The notes under the pieces: model-generated | The model's database searches: none | What the model saw: the letters and a program-made list of their open reading frames with translations, nothing else | Told to the model about the DNA's origin: nothing | Made by a program: the position numbers and the translations under genes | Assembly: GCA_001786835.1 (NCBI GenBank) | Contig: MFTO01000011.1 | Span: 4,152 to 51,476 of the forward strand | DNA: 47,325 bases | Source of the DNA: Candidatus Nomurabacteria bacterium RIFCSPHIGHO2_01_FULL_40_20 | GTDB taxonomy: Bacteria > Patescibacteriota > Minisyncoccia > Phycocordibacterales > UBA9973 | Reading direction: 5' to 3' | Shown: piece by piece, positions 27,182 to 36,111 of the stretch | Layout of the letters: each line of letters opens with the position of its first letter | Numbering within the stretch: the first letter of the stretch is position 1

Positions 27182-27262
27182 ATCCCGTACGAAATTACGA
27201 GCTCCATTTACAACATAACATAATTCTGTCTCAAAAAATAATGACGGGATTTCGTACGGGAT
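27182..27262 (+). repeat. Family 1 TIR element overlapping the start codon of the DUF4446-like gene
   Basis: Perfect 14-bp TIR ATCCCGTACGAAAT/ATTTCGTACGGGAT; the terminal AT plus G forms the ATG. Confidence 0.9.
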
Positions 27263-27716
27263 GGATATAAAGCTTCAGATAATTTTGTTTGCTTTCATTC
27301 TTCTGGCTATTTTTGCCGGTATTTTTTGGATTATCAAAACCGAAAGACGCTTGAAAAGATTTTTCCTCGGTAAAAAGGCAAAGGATTTGGAAGACACTAT
27401 AACTTTGCTTGAAGAAAACATCACCAAACTAAATTCTGCCAAAGAAAATATTGAAACAGAACTAAACCTCGTTAATCAGAAACTAAAAAAAAGCATTCGC
27501 GGGCTGGAGACTATTCGCTTCAACCCTTTCCCCGACCAAGGCAGTAATCAAAGTTTTGCCATCGGAATACTCAACGAAGAGAAAGACGGCGTAGTGCTTT
27601 CAAGTTTGTATTCTCGCGAACGTATGAGTGTCTTTGCTAAACCAATCAAGGCAGGTAAAAGTGAATACGAACTCACAATAGAGGAAAAAGAAGCGCTAAA
27701 AAAAGCAGAAGTATAG
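27261..27716 (+). CDS. DUF4446-like membrane-anchored coiled-coil protein
   Basis: TM plus coiled coil plus IRFNPFPDQGSNQSFAIGILNEEKDGVVLSSLYSRERMSVFAKPI. Confidence 0.8.
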   Translation: MDIKLQIILFAFILLAIFAGIFWIIKTERRLKRFFLGKKAKDLEDTITLLEENITKLNSAKENIETELNLVNQKLKKSIRGLETIRFNPFPDQGSNQSFAIGILNEEKDGVVLSSLYSRERMSVFAKPIKAGKSEYELTIEEKEALKKAEV

Positions 27717-27724
27717 AAAACTTG

Positions 27725-27791
27725 TCCCGTACTAAATTTTTGACTACGGGACATAAGGAAAAGAATTATTATTAAAATTTTAGTATGGGAT
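27725..27791 (+). repeat. Family 1 TIR element overlapping the infB start codon
   Basis: TCCCGTACTAAATTTT...AAAATTTTAGTATGGGAT(G). Confidence 0.85.
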
Positions 27792-29292
27792 GCAAAATAA
27801 AATAACTACAACCGAGAGACCACCAGTAGTGGTAATAATGGGGCATATAGATCACGGCAAATCTACTCTCCTCGACTACATCAGAAAAACCAATGTGGTA
27901 GACAAAGAAGTAGGGGGCATCACTCAATCCATTTCTGCTTATGAAGTGGTGCACAAAGATGAAAAAGGTGAAGATAGAAAAATAACTTTCTTAGACACCC
28001 CGGGACACGAAGCGTTTTCAAAAATGCGCGAGCGTGGCGCCAAAGTGGCAGACATTGCTATCTTGGTAGTTTCAGCGGAGGATGGTGTAAAACCGCAAAC
28101 GATAGAAGCGTGGAAAACCATTGTGGAAAGTAAAACGCCATGCATCGTGGCTATCAACAAGATAGACAAGCCCGGCGCGGATGTGGAAAAAACAAAAATA
28201 GCGCTCGCTGAAAATGAAATTTACTTGGAAAACTATGGCGGGCAAGTTCCTTTTGCGCTTATTTCTGCCAAAGTCGGCGAAGGGATAGACGAACTTCTTT
28301 CTCTGATCAATGTCTTGGGAGAATTAGAAAATTTTACGGGTAGTCCCGAAGAGAATGCGACTGGTTTTGTGATTGAAAGCAACCTTGACCCAAAACGCGG
28401 AATCCAAGCAACGCTCATCATCAAAAACGGCACTCTAAAAAAGGGAACGGTGGTTGTGGTAGAGGACAGTATTTGCGTTGTGAAAATAATGGAGAACTTT
28501 CAGGGTAAGAATATTGCCGAGGCCTCTTTCTCTTCCCCGATACGATTAGTGGGTTTTGATAAAATGCCCACCGTCGGCGGAGAATTTAAAACTTTCGCAA
28601 AAAAAGAACAAGCCGAGAAATATGCAAAAAACTTCAAAGAAAATTTATTCTCCAAAGGAAAAATAGAAGTAAAAGATATGTCTGGTAAAAAAATAATACC
28701 AATAATACTCAAAGCGGATGTGGCGGGAACACTGGAAGCCATAGAAAAAGAAGTCGCGAAAATTACCAGCGAAAGCGCAGAATTTAAAATTGTCGTTGGT
28801 GGAGTGGGACCCATAGGAGAGGCAGATATAAAACAAATCAGAGTCAGTGGAGATGAAATTGTAGTCGGCTTCAATGTTAAGTGTGAGAGTAACGCCAAAG
28901 ATATAGCAGAGCGCAACGGCATCACAATTTCCAATTTTGACATTATTTATAAACTGACCGAATGGTTGGAAGGAGAGATGGAAAAAAGAAGACCGAGGAT
29001 TGAGACCACGGAGGTAAGCGGTAAAGCAAAAATCCTAAAAGCTTTCAGTCGCACCAAGGAACGCCAGATACTGGGAGGCAAGGTCACCGAGGGACAAGTA
29101 GAGCTAAACGAGACTGTAAAAATCATGCGCCGAGATTTTGAAATAGGGCGCGGAAGAATTGTAAACTTGGAAAAAGGAAAAGCAAAGACTAGTGCGGTTG
29201 AAGAAGGCGCGGAATTTGGTATGATGCTAGAATCAAAAATAGAAATAGTCCCCGGAGATATCATAGAAGCGTCAAGTGTCAAGCAAGTATGA
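27790..29292 (+). CDS. infB: Translation initiation factor IF-2, short N-terminus
   Basis: [40 protein letters not shown]. Confidence 0.96.
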   Translation: MQNKITTTERPPVVVIMGHIDHGKSTLLDYIRKTNVVDKEVGGITQSISAYEVVHKDEKGEDRKITFLDTPGHEAFSKMRERGAKVADIAILVVSAEDGVKPQTIEAWKTIVESKTPCIVAINKIDKPGADVEKTKIALAENEIYLENYGGQVPFALISAKVGEGIDELLSLINVLGELENFTGSPEENATGFVIESNLDPKRGIQATLIIKNGTLKKGTVVVVEDSICVVKIMENFQGKNIAEASFSSPIRLVGFDKMPTVGGEFKTFAKKEQAEKYAKNFKENLFSKGKIEVKDMSGKKIIPIILKADVAGTLEAIEKEVAKITSESAEFKIVVGGVGPIGEADIKQIRVSGDEIVVGFNVKCESNAKDIAERNGITISNFDIIYKLTEWLEGEMEKRRPRIETTEVSGKAKILKAFSRTKERQILGGKVTEGQVELNETVKIMRRDFEIGRGRIVNLEKGKAKTSAVEEGAEFGMMLESKIEIVPGDIIEASSVKQV

Positions 29293-29612
29293 ACAATAGA
29301 CAAGAAAAAGTGACCAATTTAATAAAGGAACTGGGGGCGCAATTTCTGGGAAGAGAAAACAACAAGACCTCGCTTATAACCGTCACTTCCGCTACGGCTT
29401 CTCCCGACCTTAAGCGCGCCACTATTTTCATCACCGTCCTCCCCGAAGAGAAAGAGCATGAGGCGTTGGATTTTGTAAAAAGAAAACGAGGGAGTTTGCG
29501 CGAGTTTCTGAAAAAAAAATTGGAAATAAAAATAATTCCTTTTATAGATATTGAAATAGACCAGGGTGAAAAGAACCGCCAAAAAATTGACGAACTGCTC
29601 TTTAAAAAGTAG
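29289..29612 (+). CDS. rbfA: Ribosome-binding factor A
   Basis: Overlaps the infB stop by 4 nt; VTVTSATASPDLKRATIFITVLP-like pattern and KRGSLREFLKKKLEIKIIPFIDIEID. Confidence 0.88.
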   Translation: MNNRQEKVTNLIKELGAQFLGRENNKTSLITVTSATASPDLKRATIFITVLPEEKEHEALDFVKRKRGSLREFLKKKLEIKIIPFIDIEIDQGEKNRQKIDELLFKK

Positions 29613-29623
29613 GATAATAGGAC

Positions 29624-29698
29624 GGCCTGGTCGCCAAGTAGTAAGGCAACTCTCTGCAAAAGAGTTATACGTGGGTGCGATTCCCACCCAGGCCTCCA
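29624..29698 (+). tRNA. tRNA-Cys (GCA), CCA encoded
   Basis: GGCCTGG...CCAGGCCTCCA; anticodon stem-loop ACTCT CTGCAAA AGAGT. Confidence 0.95.
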
Positions 29699-29701
29699 AG
29701 T

Positions 29702-30673
29702 TTAAATTTTAATAAACTTCTTTGCGTAAATTTTTGTTTTTGCAGAAAAAGTATTGTTGTCATCATTGTCAATCACAATTTCAGCAGAGGCTCCCGCGTG
29801 ATCAATTTTATTTTTTAGTGGGTATTTAATACCCTCACGATCAAGTAATGTTTGCAATTGTGAAGTATCTCCATCAGTCCAAAGTGTAACATTTTTTCCT
29901 TGTGTTTCAAGGTCCTTAAGCATATCAAGTGTTTTTCTATTGAGTTCTTCTCCATTAAATAGTGTTCCCTCAATATCACAATACACACCTTCGATATTTT
30001 GACCCTTCATAACTTCGGGAACATTTTGCCGTATCGCAAATAAAAACTCTAAAATTTCTTTGTCTGTTTTATCGACTAAAGCAGGAAAATATTTTTTAGA
30101 TTCTGCAATCATTTGAACAAGTCTATTTGGATCTGCTTGTGAAATATCTTCGGCAGATCTAACATCACTAATTGCATGCAAAAGGTACGCTACTTTACGT
30201 TCAATTTCTTTATCTTGTATTTCTTGAAGTATTTGACCGCTTATTTTTTCATTTTCATTTTTGCGTAACGCATTTATTGCATCTTCGGGCGTAAAGGGTA
30301 GGCGAGCAAATTTTGTATTTTCCTTAGCTAGCAATAAGTCAATTTTAGGCTTAACTTTTCTTATTGAATCTAAATCAGAAAAAGCATACACTAAAATTTT
30401 TCTCATGTTATCTTGCCTCGTCAAATCTTCAGCAGTATCTACACCAGAGAATTCTGTTCTATTGTGTCTAGAGGTTTTTATTTCAACATTAATAAAAGCA
30501 GAATTATCTAATCCATTTAGATCAAGTGTTGCAAAATTCTTTTTTAAAGATTCAATAAATCTTTCATTATCATCATAAAAAGTGAATGTTTTTAAAATTT
30601 CAAGATTTTTTTGATTACCTATCCCTGCTCCTTCTTGGGCACCAGGAGAACTACCAGTTCGTTTTTTTTCCAT
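29702..30673 (-). CDS. Protein with C-terminal HAD-like domain
   Basis: VYCDIEGTLFNGEELNRKTLDMLKDLETQGKNVTLWTDGD...IVIDND. Confidence 0.55.
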   Translation of the reverse strand: MEKKRTGSSPGAQEGAGIGNQKNLEILKTFTFYDDNERFIESLKKNFATLDLNGLDNSAFINVEIKTSRHNRTEFSGVDTAEDLTRQDNMRKILVYAFSDLDSIRKVKPKIDLLLAKENTKFARLPFTPEDAINALRKNENEKISGQILQEIQDKEIERKVAYLLHAISDVRSAEDISQADPNRLVQMIAESKKYFPALVDKTDKEILEFLFAIRQNVPEVMKGQNIEGVYCDIEGTLFNGEELNRKTLDMLKDLETQGKNVTLWTDGDTSQLQTLLDREGIKYPLKNKIDHAGASAEIVIDNDDNNTFSAKTKIYAKKFIKI

Positions 30674-30712
30674 AGATTTTATGATTTAAGTTAATAATAC
30701 AATTAATAACAT

Positions 30713-31228
30713 CTAGTGTTCCATCATATGAATATCTGAAAATCGATAATCTTGAATTCTGTTATTTTTAAATAATTTATCCATCGCTTCATCTATACTT
30801 GGTTTAATCTCTCCATCAAGTGGAATTTCAGATGCATCTTTTTTACTTAAAGTGCTAACAATAACTTTATTCTCTTTCATATCAAACATAACAGTTTCCC
30901 CAATTCCAATCGTGCCCCAAGCTTTAAGAATATTTTCTTTTGTAAGAAGATCGGAAAAACTTCCTAATTTATCTCCAGACTTTATTTCAGAAATTTTTTC
31001 ATTTGCTAGAATTATGGTAAAAAGTAATTTGTCTTGAGCAGAGCCGTAATTTAAAAAAAGTCCATTTTTATAAGATCTATTATTTATATCTACATTTAAT
31101 AATGTTAAATTTCTATTTATTAATAAAGATAGAAGTTGTTTAGTTTTTTCTATACTATAAACAAAACTGGGCTTATCGTCTTTATTTATATTTGTACTAT
31201 GTTCGTTTTGATTAGATTTTCCTAGCAT
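30713..31228 (-). CDS. Hypothetical protein, 171 aa
   Basis: Long ORF with plausible composition; no recognised domain. Confidence 0.5.
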   Translation of the reverse strand: MLGKSNQNEHSTNINKDDKPSFVYSIEKTKQLLSLLINRNLTLLNVDINNRSYKNGLFLNYGSAQDKLLFTIILANEKISEIKSGDKLGSFSDLLTKENILKAWGTIGIGETVMFDMKENKVIVSTLSKKDASEIPLDGEIKPSIDEAMDKLFKNNRIQDYRFSDIHMMEH

Positions 31229-31453
31229 TTTATTTTATATTAGTTAATAATTTATTAATCATCATACAGAACAACTTCCCTCCTTTTCCAATATTATACT
31301 ACAAATACTATGCAGAAGTCAAAAATAAGCCTTATCTGTGTATATCTTGTTGTTTATAAGCCCTTCAAGTTCTTTCTGTAGCAAATTTTGAGAATATAAA
31401 AAATATCAAAGTTTGTAAATTAATGATAAAAAATGTTAGAATGCTCGGTAATT

Positions 31454-31535
31454 GCCCGGGTGGCGGAACTGGTATACGCGCACGACTTAAAATCGTGTCC
31501 CTTACGGGATGTGGGTTCGACCCCCACCTCGGGCA
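31454..31535 (+). tRNA. tRNA-Leu (UAA), CCA not encoded
   Basis: GCCCGGG...CTCGGGCA; anticodon loop CTTAAAA; long variable arm. Confidence 0.95.
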
Positions 31536-31551
31536 CAAATCAAATGAATTA

Positions 31552-31752
31552 CTAAAAATAATCAGGCATCCTAGTAAATCGGCGATGCCAGAGATAATAG
31601 ACAACTGCAATCAATAAGAAAATATAGAATAGAATTGGCCCCGGCAGATAGAGGTCAGCCATCTCGTAGAGGCTAATCCAGCTCAAAGAAATTGAACCGT
31701 TGACTGTGGCCACATTATCAAGTAGTCGTATTATTTGATTAAACGTGATCAC
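31552..31752 (-). CDS. Possible small membrane protein
   Basis: 66 aa with one hydrophobic segment LPGPILFYIFLLIAVVYYLW. Confidence 0.3.
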   Translation of the reverse strand: MITFNQIIRLLDNVATVNGSISLSWISLYEMADLYLPGPILFYIFLLIAVVYYLWHRRFTRMPDYF

Positions 31753-31862
31753 ACTAAGTATAATGCATCATGAGAGCATTTTGTTACAAATAACAATTTA
31801 TGTTGAGAATACTTAAAAAAAATGTTATAAACTAAAAGGCAAAAGAGTTTGAATATGAAATT

Positions 31863-31935
31863 GCGCCCATAACTCAGCTGGTAGAGTAGCTCCCTCTTAA
31901 GGAGAATGTCCCAGGTTCGATCCCTGGTGGGCGCA
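31863..31935 (+). tRNA. tRNA-Lys (CUU), CCA not encoded
   Basis: GCGCCCA...TGGGCGCA; anticodon loop CTCTTAA. Confidence 0.92.
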
Positions 31936-31969
31936 CAACAAATATAAATTTATCTTTTATAATACCCAG

Positions 31970-31998
31970 TTGGTATATGCTATATGTTTTAGTATAAT
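31970..31998 (+). promoter_or_regulatory. Promoter for the LAGLIDADG gene
   Basis: TTGGTA-17 nt-TATAAT, 6 nt before the ATG. Confidence 0.65.
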
Positions 31999-32004
31999 TA
32001 ATAT

Positions 32005-32655
32005 ATGGCTCATAGAAAAAGTAATGTCAAATTGATTTGGAATAGTAACTTTGCATATATAATTGGCGTAATATCCACTGATGACAATCTGTCTAGTGAT
32101 CTGAGACATTTGATTATTACCTCAAAAGATTACGAAATGGTTAAAAATTGTAAACAATATTTAGGGATCAATAATAAAATCACTCGAACATCAAGGGGAG
32201 GATCAAAAGAAAAAAAGTACTATATGTTACAATTTGGGGATAAAAATTTCTTCGAATTTCTGCTAGATTTAGGACTAACTCCTAGAAAATCGAAAACAAT
32301 GTCTGAGTTAAGAATACCCAAAAAATACTTTGCAGACTTTTTCAGAGGATGCATAGATGGTGATGGAAGTATATCGATATCAAAACACCTAGAAAGTAGC
32401 CATCCTCAGTACAAAATACGCTTATGTTCAGCTAGTAATAAATTTTTAGAATGGATACTAATGTCATGCCATAGTTCTTTTAATACCAACGGTGGTTCGA
32501 TATCAAAAACAGATAAATCTTCTGTTTACACTCTAACCTTCGGTAAAAGTGATAGTATAAAAATACTAAAGATGATTTATTTTAATAATGTGATATGCTT
32601 ATCAAGAAAGAAAAAGGTGGCATTAAAAATATTGGGCGGGTGGCGTAATTGGTAG
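32005..32655 (+). CDS. LAGLIDADG-type homing endonuclease-like protein
   Basis: Two motifs: FAYIIGVISTDDNL and FADFFRGCIDGDGSI; free-standing between tRNA genes. Confidence 0.85.
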   Translation: MAHRKSNVKLIWNSNFAYIIGVISTDDNLSSDLRHLIITSKDYEMVKNCKQYLGINNKITRTSRGGSKEKKYYMLQFGDKNFFEFLLDLGLTPRKSKTMSELRIPKKYFADFFRGCIDGDGSISISKHLESSHPQYKIRLCSASNKFLEWILMSCHSSFNTNGGSISKTDKSSVYTLTFGKSDSIKILKMIYFNNVICLSRKKKVALKILGGWRNW

Positions 32656-32718
32656 CCGCGCTAGTCTTAGGAACTAGTGGAGTAATCCATGGGGGTTCGA
32701 TTCCCCCCTCGCCCACCA
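32634..32718 (+). tRNA. tRNA-Leu (UAG), CCA encoded
   Basis: GGGCGGG...CTCGCCCACCA; anticodon stem-loop CTAGT CTTAGGA ACTAG. Confidence 0.95.
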
Positions 32719-32742
32719 GCACAAAATGAGTAGCATTTTGTG

Positions 32743-32824
32743 TGACTCGAAAGCCGGAGCATAGCGATGCGAGGCGGGGTCGCAGGATTTTTCAGCAGAA
32801 AAATACCTGTGACCGAGTCCCTCC
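32743..32824. repeat. Palindromic element, family 4, intergenic
   Basis: GGTCGCAGG ATTTTTCAGCAGAAAAAT A CCTGTGACC plus outer GACTCG/CGAGTC; 19-nt core (with trailing A) identical to 26415-26433. Confidence 0.75.
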
Positions 32825-32841
32825 CATAATGAATTCACTGT

Positions 32842-33840
32842 TTAGACTCTAAATTCCTTTCGTAAAAAGCCATTTTTTACCTCTATTTTTTCTTCCTCAT
32901 ATATTTTTGTATAGGAACCATCTTGATTTTTCTTTTCAATGTTCACTGTATACACGCCATCTGGCACTAAACAATAATAGTGCCCAATACGATCTATGAT
33001 TTTATGGGTCACCTCTTTTCTGTCTTCGGACTTTACTCGTAAAATACCATAAGCTATCGGCAAATTTGTATCTTTAAAAAAAACCGAGCCTCTGGCGTGA
33101 CCTCTCCACGCCTTTCGATTGCTCAAAAATAAAATTATGTACAGAGCTAGAATAACAACATTGTGGATTTTAATCGGCTCACCAAATAAAACCAACACTG
33201 AAGTTACAAATCCCACAAAAAAAGTGACATTAATAATCTGACCCAGGGCCTTGTCTCCCGCGTGGTAGAATTGATACTTGTATTGTTCTTGCTTGGCAAA
33301 TTCATGCCAATCAAAATCCAAGCGTTGCATTGGAATATTGTTGATTATTACAGCGTCATTTTTTTTGATTTCAATAAAATTTCCAAAATACAAATCGTTG
33401 TACACCACATCGCTCCCTCTGCCAAAAAGTTTACTGGACGGGAAAATATAACCTTTTTTCTTGGCTGTAATATGATAAAAGCCTGGTTCCACTAAGAATC
33501 CATACCTGCCGTCCTTGTCTGTAAGACTCGTTGCTACGATTTTATTATCTACATCCAACATGGAAATACTGGCGCCATAAATCGGCTCCTTGGTCTCATC
33601 GTCATAGACTGTACCCCATGGATGGCGCCATTTTTTGATTCCCAGACCATAGAGAAAAAGAGCCCAGAGCCGTATGACTATGTCGGTTATACCGGAAGGA
33701 TTTGTGAAAACAATCCGTAAAGCATTTACTGAACCCAGAAAAACAACACCAAACAAAGCCATGACTTTTGAAAAATAAAAGGCACTGAAAACAACCAAAA
33801 GCAAAACGCTTATTGAAATCAATATAAACTTTTTATGCAT
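32842..33840 (-). CDS. Membrane protein with carboxypeptidase-regulatory-like (Cna-B-like) domain
   Basis: GTVYDDETKEPIYGASISMLDVDNKIVATSLTDKDGRYGFLVEPGFYHITAKKKGY. Confidence 0.7.
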   Translation of the reverse strand: MHKKFILISISVLLLVVFSAFYFSKVMALFGVVFLGSVNALRIVFTNPSGITDIVIRLWALFLYGLGIKKWRHPWGTVYDDETKEPIYGASISMLDVDNKIVATSLTDKDGRYGFLVEPGFYHITAKKKGYIFPSSKLFGRGSDVVYNDLYFGNFIEIKKNDAVIINNIPMQRLDFDWHEFAKQEQYKYQFYHAGDKALGQIINVTFFVGFVTSVLVLFGEPIKIHNVVILALYIILFLSNRKAWRGHARGSVFFKDTNLPIAYGILRVKSEDRKEVTHKIIDRIGHYYCLVPDGVYTVNIEKKNQDGSYTKIYEEEKIEVKNGFLRKEFRV

Positions 33841-33902
33841 AATGATTTATACCTTTCTTTTTAAAGCCTCATGCTTGCGCAGAAATAGGTAGGAAGTTAC
33901 CA

Positions 33903-34484
33903 CTAACTACAAAATATCAGAAACGCAGTTGCTGACGCTATCCACGGGGCAGGATTCGCATAGGATAGATAATGATCATCCAACCATACAAGATGATCGT
34001 GCCAACGTTTACAAGCCTTGTCACTCATTCCCCAGGCAATACTTGAACCTGCTGAAGCAGACTGTGGTTCCACAGTATCAATTTGGCAATTCGCTTTATA
34101 AGCCTTCATCTCATCCAAATTCATCTTTACTCCCAAGTTTAAAACTGAATTAAGTGCAATCTTGTAATCTTCACTTGAAACCTTCATTTTTTCGACACCT
34201 TCATCTATATACGCTATGATTTGAGCTTGCTGTTCCTCGGTTGGATTGGGTAAAGCCATTAAGTCATCCAAGGAATCATCAAAAAAATCTTCATATGGAA
34301 TTTTACTATAAAGGTCACTGCCTGCCTGAAGTAAGGTACAAAATTTCTCTTGTACATCGGGGTTTAGGGTAGTGCTTTCTTTGGTCGATGTTGGAGTAAC
34401 ACCAGCCTTTGAAACAACGCTAACTATTATGATAATAATTACTACGGCTAACGAAACAAGCATTACAGCTGATTTTTTTAACAT
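33903..34484 (-). CDS. Secreted or membrane-anchored hypothetical protein
   Basis: 193 aa; N-terminal signal/TM segment. Confidence 0.55.
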   Translation of the reverse strand: MLKKSAVMLVSLAVVIIIIIVSVVSKAGVTPTSTKESTTLNPDVQEKFCTLLQAGSDLYSKIPYEDFFDDSLDDLMALPNPTEEQQAQIIAYIDEGVEKMKVSSEDYKIALNSVLNLGVKMNLDEMKAYKANCQIDTVEPQSASAGSSIAWGMSDKACKRWHDHLVWLDDHYLSYANPAPWIASATAFLIFCS

Positions 34485-34651
34485 ATATTATAAGTTAATT
34501 TTAAGTTAATAATAAATCTGCCATAATTATACAACTTTCTTTTAGATAATTGCACCATTGTTGGGGATAAATTACTGTTAACTTTTAGTCGATCCTTACG
34601 AAATTTTGCGAAGTAAAATATTTGAGTTCGAGTCTCCCTCCCAGCACAACT

Positions 34652-36037
34652 TCATTTAAAAAATATTTCTTTCCTTTTTACCTCTTTAAGACAAGCATTT
34701 TTATGTTTCTTACCAATCTTCTCGCAAAGATTCTCTCCGGCGCTTAGAGACCCCTCTTGGAGAATATACATGCCGACAGCTCCTCCGATGCAAGCTTCTT
34801 GTTTTACGTATGACCCGGCTTGCGCGCACAATTCCAAAACTGCTTCTGGCGTATGCATATTCTTTTTCATAGCCTCCATGCCTATCCCTCGCAAGCAATC
34901 CATTTCATAACCCAATTCAGCTTTTTTACATTCTTTAAATATATCTACAAAATTTTTACCTAGAGTTTGAGAAAAATAAACGGGAGCATATAAATGACAA
35001 TCTCCTTTAGAGCTTTTTCTGATTTTGCAAGTATTGAGAGGGTTGGCAGAATCCACATATTCTTTTTCTTTAGCAAGCTCTTCTTTGTTGAAGAATTCCA
35101 TATAAGCCCCATTTTGACAACTTGTAATCCCCGCCCCCCCATCCAAATTCTCTTCGCAAAGATTTAATGTTTTATCAATATCGCCCCCCGTAAAATACAT
35201 AAAGCCATGTCCAATGCCATGGTTGCAATTCCATAAATCAATTCCTCTTTTGTTCTCTGCGTAATTTTTGCACTCTTTACCCAAATCAAACACAAGATTA
35301 TCGCTAGACTTAAAATATTCTTCAAACAGCCCATGAATATATCCGGAATTACAAAAATCTTCTTGATACTCTACGGCTTCATGGAAGCTCTTATATTTCT
35401 CGTATCCGGCATGCCCGATAATATGTAAAAAATCATGGCACTGATCTGATATCTTTTGATTGAGTAAGGATAAATCTTGTAATTCCCTGATGGCTTGTCG
35501 AGGATCAGAGTCTTCTACAATTTTTTCTAATTTATCTTTCAACTCTTCATATTGTTTTACATCAAGAGCATTACTTCCTGTGAGTAAAAATTGTTCGAAG
35601 TCTTTTTGAAAAACAGTTATTACTCCTTCAAACTGTGGCCACAGGTGATCATGAAATTTATATGTACCAACTTTATCAAAGACAAAAGACCATGTTTCTT
35701 CTTTTTTTATTCCTTTACAGGCATCAAAAGATTTCGGCGAGAAAAGAGGGTCACAATGCGTTTTCAGGTTAGTGCCATCATAAAGAATATGACTCGGATG
35801 ATCGTTCCCTGCCGGCCAATGCTCTTGCTCTCCTATATTTACAAAAATAACTTCCGTGCCGACTTGAATGTTTATTTCGCTTGGGGTAAAACCTTTTTCA
35901 TTTATATGAACCGTCACAGAAATCGGAACGCTTTCTCTGAAAGTAAAAATGTTTGGGAATAATAAAAAAGAGATAAATATAAATGCCAAAATACCCCATA
36001 AAATAAGCCGTTTTTTTGATAAAAATTGTCTGTTCAC
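34652..36037 (-). CDS. Cupredoxin-like domain fused to a His/Cys-rich C-terminal domain
   Basis: VHINEKGFTPSEINIQVGTEVIFVNIGEQEHWPAGNDHPSH...VGTYKFHDHLWPQFEGVITVF; then CHDFLHIIGHAGYEKY...NCNHGIGHGFMYF. Confidence 0.7.
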   Translation of the reverse strand: MNRQFLSKKRLILWGILAFIFISFLLFPNIFTFRESVPISVTVHINEKGFTPSEINIQVGTEVIFVNIGEQEHWPAGNDHPSHILYDGTNLKTHCDPLFSPKSFDACKGIKKEETWSFVFDKVGTYKFHDHLWPQFEGVITVFQKDFEQFLLTGSNALDVKQYEELKDKLEKIVEDSDPRQAIRELQDLSLLNQKISDQCHDFLHIIGHAGYEKYKSFHEAVEYQEDFCNSGYIHGLFEEYFKSSDNLVFDLGKECKNYAENKRGIDLWNCNHGIGHGFMYFTGGDIDKTLNLCEENLDGGAGITSCQNGAYMEFFNKEELAKEKEYVDSANPLNTCKIRKSSKGDCHLYAPVYFSQTLGKNFVDIFKECKKAELGYEMDCLRGIGMEAMKKNMHTPEAVLELCAQAGSYVKQEACIGGAVGMYILQEGSLSAGENLCEKIGKKHKNACLKEVKRKEIFFK

Positions 36038-36076
36038 CTTCTAAATACTAGCACTTTAGGCAGAGTTATCCAAAGC

Positions 36077-36105
36077 TTGACATTTTACTCTAAATATGCT
36101 ATACT
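36077..36105 (+). promoter_or_regulatory. Consensus sigma-70-like promoter
   Basis: TTGACA-17 nt-TATACT, 6 nt before the ATG at 36112. Confidence 0.85.
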
Positions 36106-36111
36106 ACCCTT

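Noticed and set aside
34600-34650. Possible tRNA 3' remnant (GAGTTCGAGTCTCCCTCCCAGCACA)
   Set aside because: Only a T-loop-like string with a 3-bp stem; no acceptor partner or anticodon arm found.
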